A DNA stretch of 17,098 nucleotides from assembly GCA_030039005.1 (NCBI GenBank), contig JASHQT010000472.1, positions 1 to 17,098 of the forward strand, written 5' to 3'. Shown piece by piece: positions 14,819 through 17,098 of the stretch (its first letter is position 1; each line of letters starts with the position of its first letter). The position numbers and the translations under genes are program-made. The DNA is from Bryobacteraceae bacterium (GTDB taxonomy: Bacteria; Acidobacteriota; Terriglobia; Bryobacterales; Bryobacteraceae). A model generated the notes under the pieces. That model was not told the origin of the DNA and ran no database searches. It worked only from the letters and a program-made list of their open reading frames with translations.

Positions 14819-16149
14819 AAGATCCCGCCAGCGATGAGAAAAAGACGAGCGATGACAAGAAGCTCGTGCTCGAAATGCGCCATGTGTCGAAAGCTTTTCC
14901 ACGGGCTTCCGGCGAACCTCTGGCGGTTTTGACGGATATCAATCTTGCGTTGCGGGATGGCGAAATTCTCGGTCTGCTCGGCCGCTCTGGATCGGGCAAG
15001 TCGACGCTGGTCCGCATCGCCGGCGGGTTAACGCAACCAACTTCCGGCGACGTTTTGTATCGCGGCATGCCCCTGACCCGGCCCGAGCAAGGCATCGCCG
15101 TGGTCTTCCAGACGTTCGCACTGCTGCCCTGGCTCACGGTACTCGAAAACGTCGAGCTGGGACTGGATGCGCTGGGCCTGGCGCGGGAAGAAGCACGGCG
15201 CCGCGCCATGTCGGCCATTGACCTGATTGGTCTGGACGGCTTCCAATCCGCTTACCCGCGCGAACTCTCCGGGGGAATGCGCCAACGAGTAGGGTTTGCG
15301 AGAGCCTTTGTGGTCCAACCCACCATGCTGCTAATGGACGAGCCGTTTTCGGCGCTCGATGTTTTGACAAGTGAGACGCTGCGAACCGATTTCCTGGATC
15401 TTTGGATCGAGCATCAGCTCCCCACCAGATCGGTCTTGCTGGTAACGCACAATATCGAGGAAGCGGTATTGATGTGTGATCGCATTCTGGTGCTGGCTTC
15501 GAACCCCGGGCGCATCGCCGCCGAGATTCCCATTCCGCTCGCTCATCCGCGGAACCGGCTGGACCAGGCCTTCCGCAGCCTCGTGGATGAGTTCTATTCG
15601 ATCCTGACTTCGCGCGCCGCCGAATCGATCCAGGCGCAGAGCGGGATTCATGGAGGCATGGTACAGGTGTTGGCTCCGGTTGGGCCACACCTCATGAGTG
15701 CAGTCATCGAGGCAGTAGCCGTGCCGCCCAACGATGGGCAGGCCGACCTGGCCGACGTTGCTCGCCTGCCTGCCTTGCGCGCCAGGGATCTGTTTGCGGT
15801 GGCCGAAGCGCTGCATATTCTTGAGTTTGCCGAGCTCAAGGAAGGCGCGATCAAGTTGACCGCGGCCGGGCGGGTGTTTGCGCAGAGCGACGACGAAGAG
15901 CGCAAGCGGCTCTTCAAGGAACATCTGTTGCGGTTTGTGCCTTTCGTGGCGCACATTCGGCACGTTCTGGACGAGCGCGAAAGCCACTCGGCTCCGCGAG
16001 ACAGATTCGAGTCCGAACTGGAAGATCACCTCAGTGAGAGCGATGCGGAGACCACGCTGCGCACCGTCATCGCCTGGGGCCGGTATGCGGAGATCTTCGG
16101 CTACGACGACAGCCATCGCGTGTTCAGCAGCAATCCTTCGACTGACTAA
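14815..16149 (+). CDS. ABC transporter ATP-binding protein with AAA-associated C-terminal domain (PF09821)
   Basis: This 444-aa ATPase has a complete nucleotide-binding domain: Walker A GRSGSGKST (56-64), Q-loop Gln99 (VVFQTFALLPW), signature LSGGMRQRV (151-159), Walker B LLMDEP with Glu176, D-loop SALD and H-loop His212 (LVTHNIEEA). This is the NrtD/SsuB/TauB type. Residues ~282-437 add a domain matching 'AAA-associated C-terminal' (PF09821; ARLPALRARDLFAVAEALHI, IKLTAAGRVFA), seen in ATPases next to twin permeases and possibly a sensor. I prefer the TTG at 14815, overlapping the permease stop by 4 nt with AAAGGCGG 12 nt upstream. The later ATG at 14875 would cut off the first strand (KLVLEMRHVSKAF). 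Confidence 0.92.
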   Translation: MKDPASDEKKTSDDKKLVLEMRHVSKAFPRASGEPLAVLTDINLALRDGEILGLLGRSGSGKSTLVRIAGGLTQPTSGDVLYRGMPLTRPEQGIAVVFQTFALLPWLTVLENVELGLDALGLAREEARRRAMSAIDLIGLDGFQSAYPRELSGGMRQRVGFARAFVVQPTMLLMDEPFSALDVLTSETLRTDFLDLWIEHQLPTRSVLLVTHNIEEAVLMCDRILVLASNPGRIAAEIPIPLAHPRNRLDQAFRSLVDEFYSILTSRAAESIQAQSGIHGGMVQVLAPVGPHLMSAVIEAVAVPPNDGQADLADVARLPALRARDLFAVAEALHILEFAELKEGAIKLTAAGRVFAQSDDEERKRLFKEHLLRFVPFVAHIRHVLDERESHSAPRDRFESELEDHLSESDAETTLRTVIAWGRYAEIFGYDDSHRVFSSNPSTD

Positions 16150-16180
16150 GCCGCCGCCGCACGGCCCCCGAGCCGCCTTG

Positions 16181-17077
16181 CTATTGGTCGGGGGCGTAGT
16201 AGCCCCTCCTCCAATGTGCTTCGAGCTTGGGCAATCCGCGAGGTGGCGCAAGTTTCACTTGTAATGCGGTGATGGCGTCCGTCGCGTGCGGCATCGCTGG
16301 GGGTGTAGCCTAGCAGATAGCGATTTCGGAGATCGATCACGATTTTGTCGGCGAATTCCCCAAGCGACGCGCCTCCCGCCATAAACATTCGGCCTCCGGT
16401 TTGTTCCGTTAACATTCTCAGAACATATTGATCGCTGTAGTTGGGGCCCATCCCGTTTCCACAAGGGCCGATCGTATAGATGCGAACGTCACTTTCCTGA
16501 ATCGCGGCCTTTACTTCTTCCGGCGTATAGCGGCTGTGATTTTCGCCGCCATCGGAAAATAATCACCAGGGCCTTTCTCAAAGTGTTGGATTTTCTGATT
16601 TGATTCAAACCCAGATAAACGCCATCCAGCAAAGCCGTGGACCCTCCGCCTTTGCTGTACATCAACTGGTAATCGGCTTTGGCCGCGTCCTGCGTCAGTG
16701 GAACGGCGAGATGAGCCGCGCTAGCCAGTTCCACCAGGCAGACCGCATTCCCGCTAGGTCTGCGATCATGCTTTCACTGATGTCGAAAACAAGGCAAACA
16801 GCGATGGGATCGTCCTCCATGGCGAGGGTAACGATCTTCTGTTCTACGTTGTCATCGAAGACTTGAAAATTCTGCTCTTCCAGTCCGTTGACCGGCCCGG
16901 CCGATGCCGTCGCTCACCTCCACGGGCACCATGACCAGCGTGGAATCGACGCGCAGGCGATCCGGCCGAACCCGCTGAGTATCGAGAGCCACGCTCGGCC
17001 CGAGGGAGGCTTGCTGAGCGAATCCCGTCCCCATCGCGAGGGCCATGGCAAGGCGTTCCTGTGAGCGCGCGCCGCAT
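16181..17077 (-). pseudogene. VWFA-related domain protein, broken by several frameshifts
   Basis: Spliced across frames, this reads as an exported VWFA-related protein of the type abundant in Acidobacteriota. It has a signal peptide (MRRALTGT, then LAMALAMGTGFAQQA), the beta-domain LRVDSTLVMVPVEVSDGIGR plus VNGLEEQNFQVFDDNVEQKI, the metal-site DxSxS motif as DISES, TALLDGVYLGLNQIRK, ALVII-SDGGENHSRYTPEE, and the tail VKLAPPRGLPKLEAHWRRGY ending YAPDQ. Frame changes lie near 17052, 16897, 16731-16752, 16557 and 16262. Four look like single extra bases; the one near 16740 seems to include loss of roughly 15-20 codons. The convergent ATPase gene ends 31 bp away. It is either a decaying gene or poor sequence near a fragment end. 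Confidence 0.82.
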
Positions 17078-17098
17078 GATGTTTTTATTTTAGTCGAG

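Noticed and set aside
1..17098. CRISPR array, tRNA, rRNA, IS element or prophage
   Set aside because: I saw no regularly spaced direct repeats, no cloverleaf or rRNA-like stretch, no transposase or phage structural genes; the heptamers are too short and irregular for a CRISPR.

Overview
This window is high-GC bacterial DNA that looks like an Acidobacteriota genome, probably close to Bryobacterales/Solibacter. That placement is inference. It rests on a VWFA-related protein of the kind common in that phylum, a PEP-CTERM-type exported protein, a stand-alone 'recombinase' domain protein, an ABC ATPase with the PF09821 C-terminal domain, and G/C-rich heptamer repeats between genes. I see no rRNA, tRNA, CRISPR array, phage module or IS transposase. 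Both ends look like fragment edges: the first gene is cut by base 1, and the last gene carries several frameshifts.

Layout. Bases 1-435 (+) hold the 3' part of a Bem46-like alpha/beta hydrolase. Ten genes on the minus strand then fill 410-10920. In transcription order they are comEC/rec2, an S41 (CtpA-type) protease, a PEP-CTERM protein, a four-gene set of radical SAM/SPASM enzyme, methyltransferase, family 2 glycosyltransferase and paralogous methyltransferase (5514-2091), a 149-aa stand-alone recombinase-domain protein, an AraC-family regulator and a VOC/glyoxalase-fold protein. From 11033 the strand flips. An orphan response regulator, an aldo/keto reductase, a twin-domain ABC permease and its ATPase are on plus. 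A broken VWFA-related gene (17077-16181, minus) meets the ATPase gene tail to tail.

How the genes work together. The methyltransferase-glycosyltransferase-methyltransferase genes overlap by 1 and 7 nt and follow the radical SAM gene by 27 nt, so all four are probably one operon. The two methyltransferases are clear paralogues, each ending in a hydrophobic stretch and a CxCR tail. This points to modification of a membrane or cell-surface glycan or glycolipid whose product is unknown. The AraC regulator and VOC protein form a tight pair. The permease and ATPase overlap by 4 nt and form a complete inner-membrane importer core of the nitrate/sulfonate/taurine type, with no substrate-binding protein in view.

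Non-coding features worth attention are a 143-bp imperfect palindromic element (5522-5664), related heptamer repeats at 2065-2086, 12929-12946 and (weaker) 6662-6678, a 14-bp palindrome over the ribosome-binding site of the PEP-CTERM gene, and a 12-bp palindrome between comEC and the divergent response regulator.
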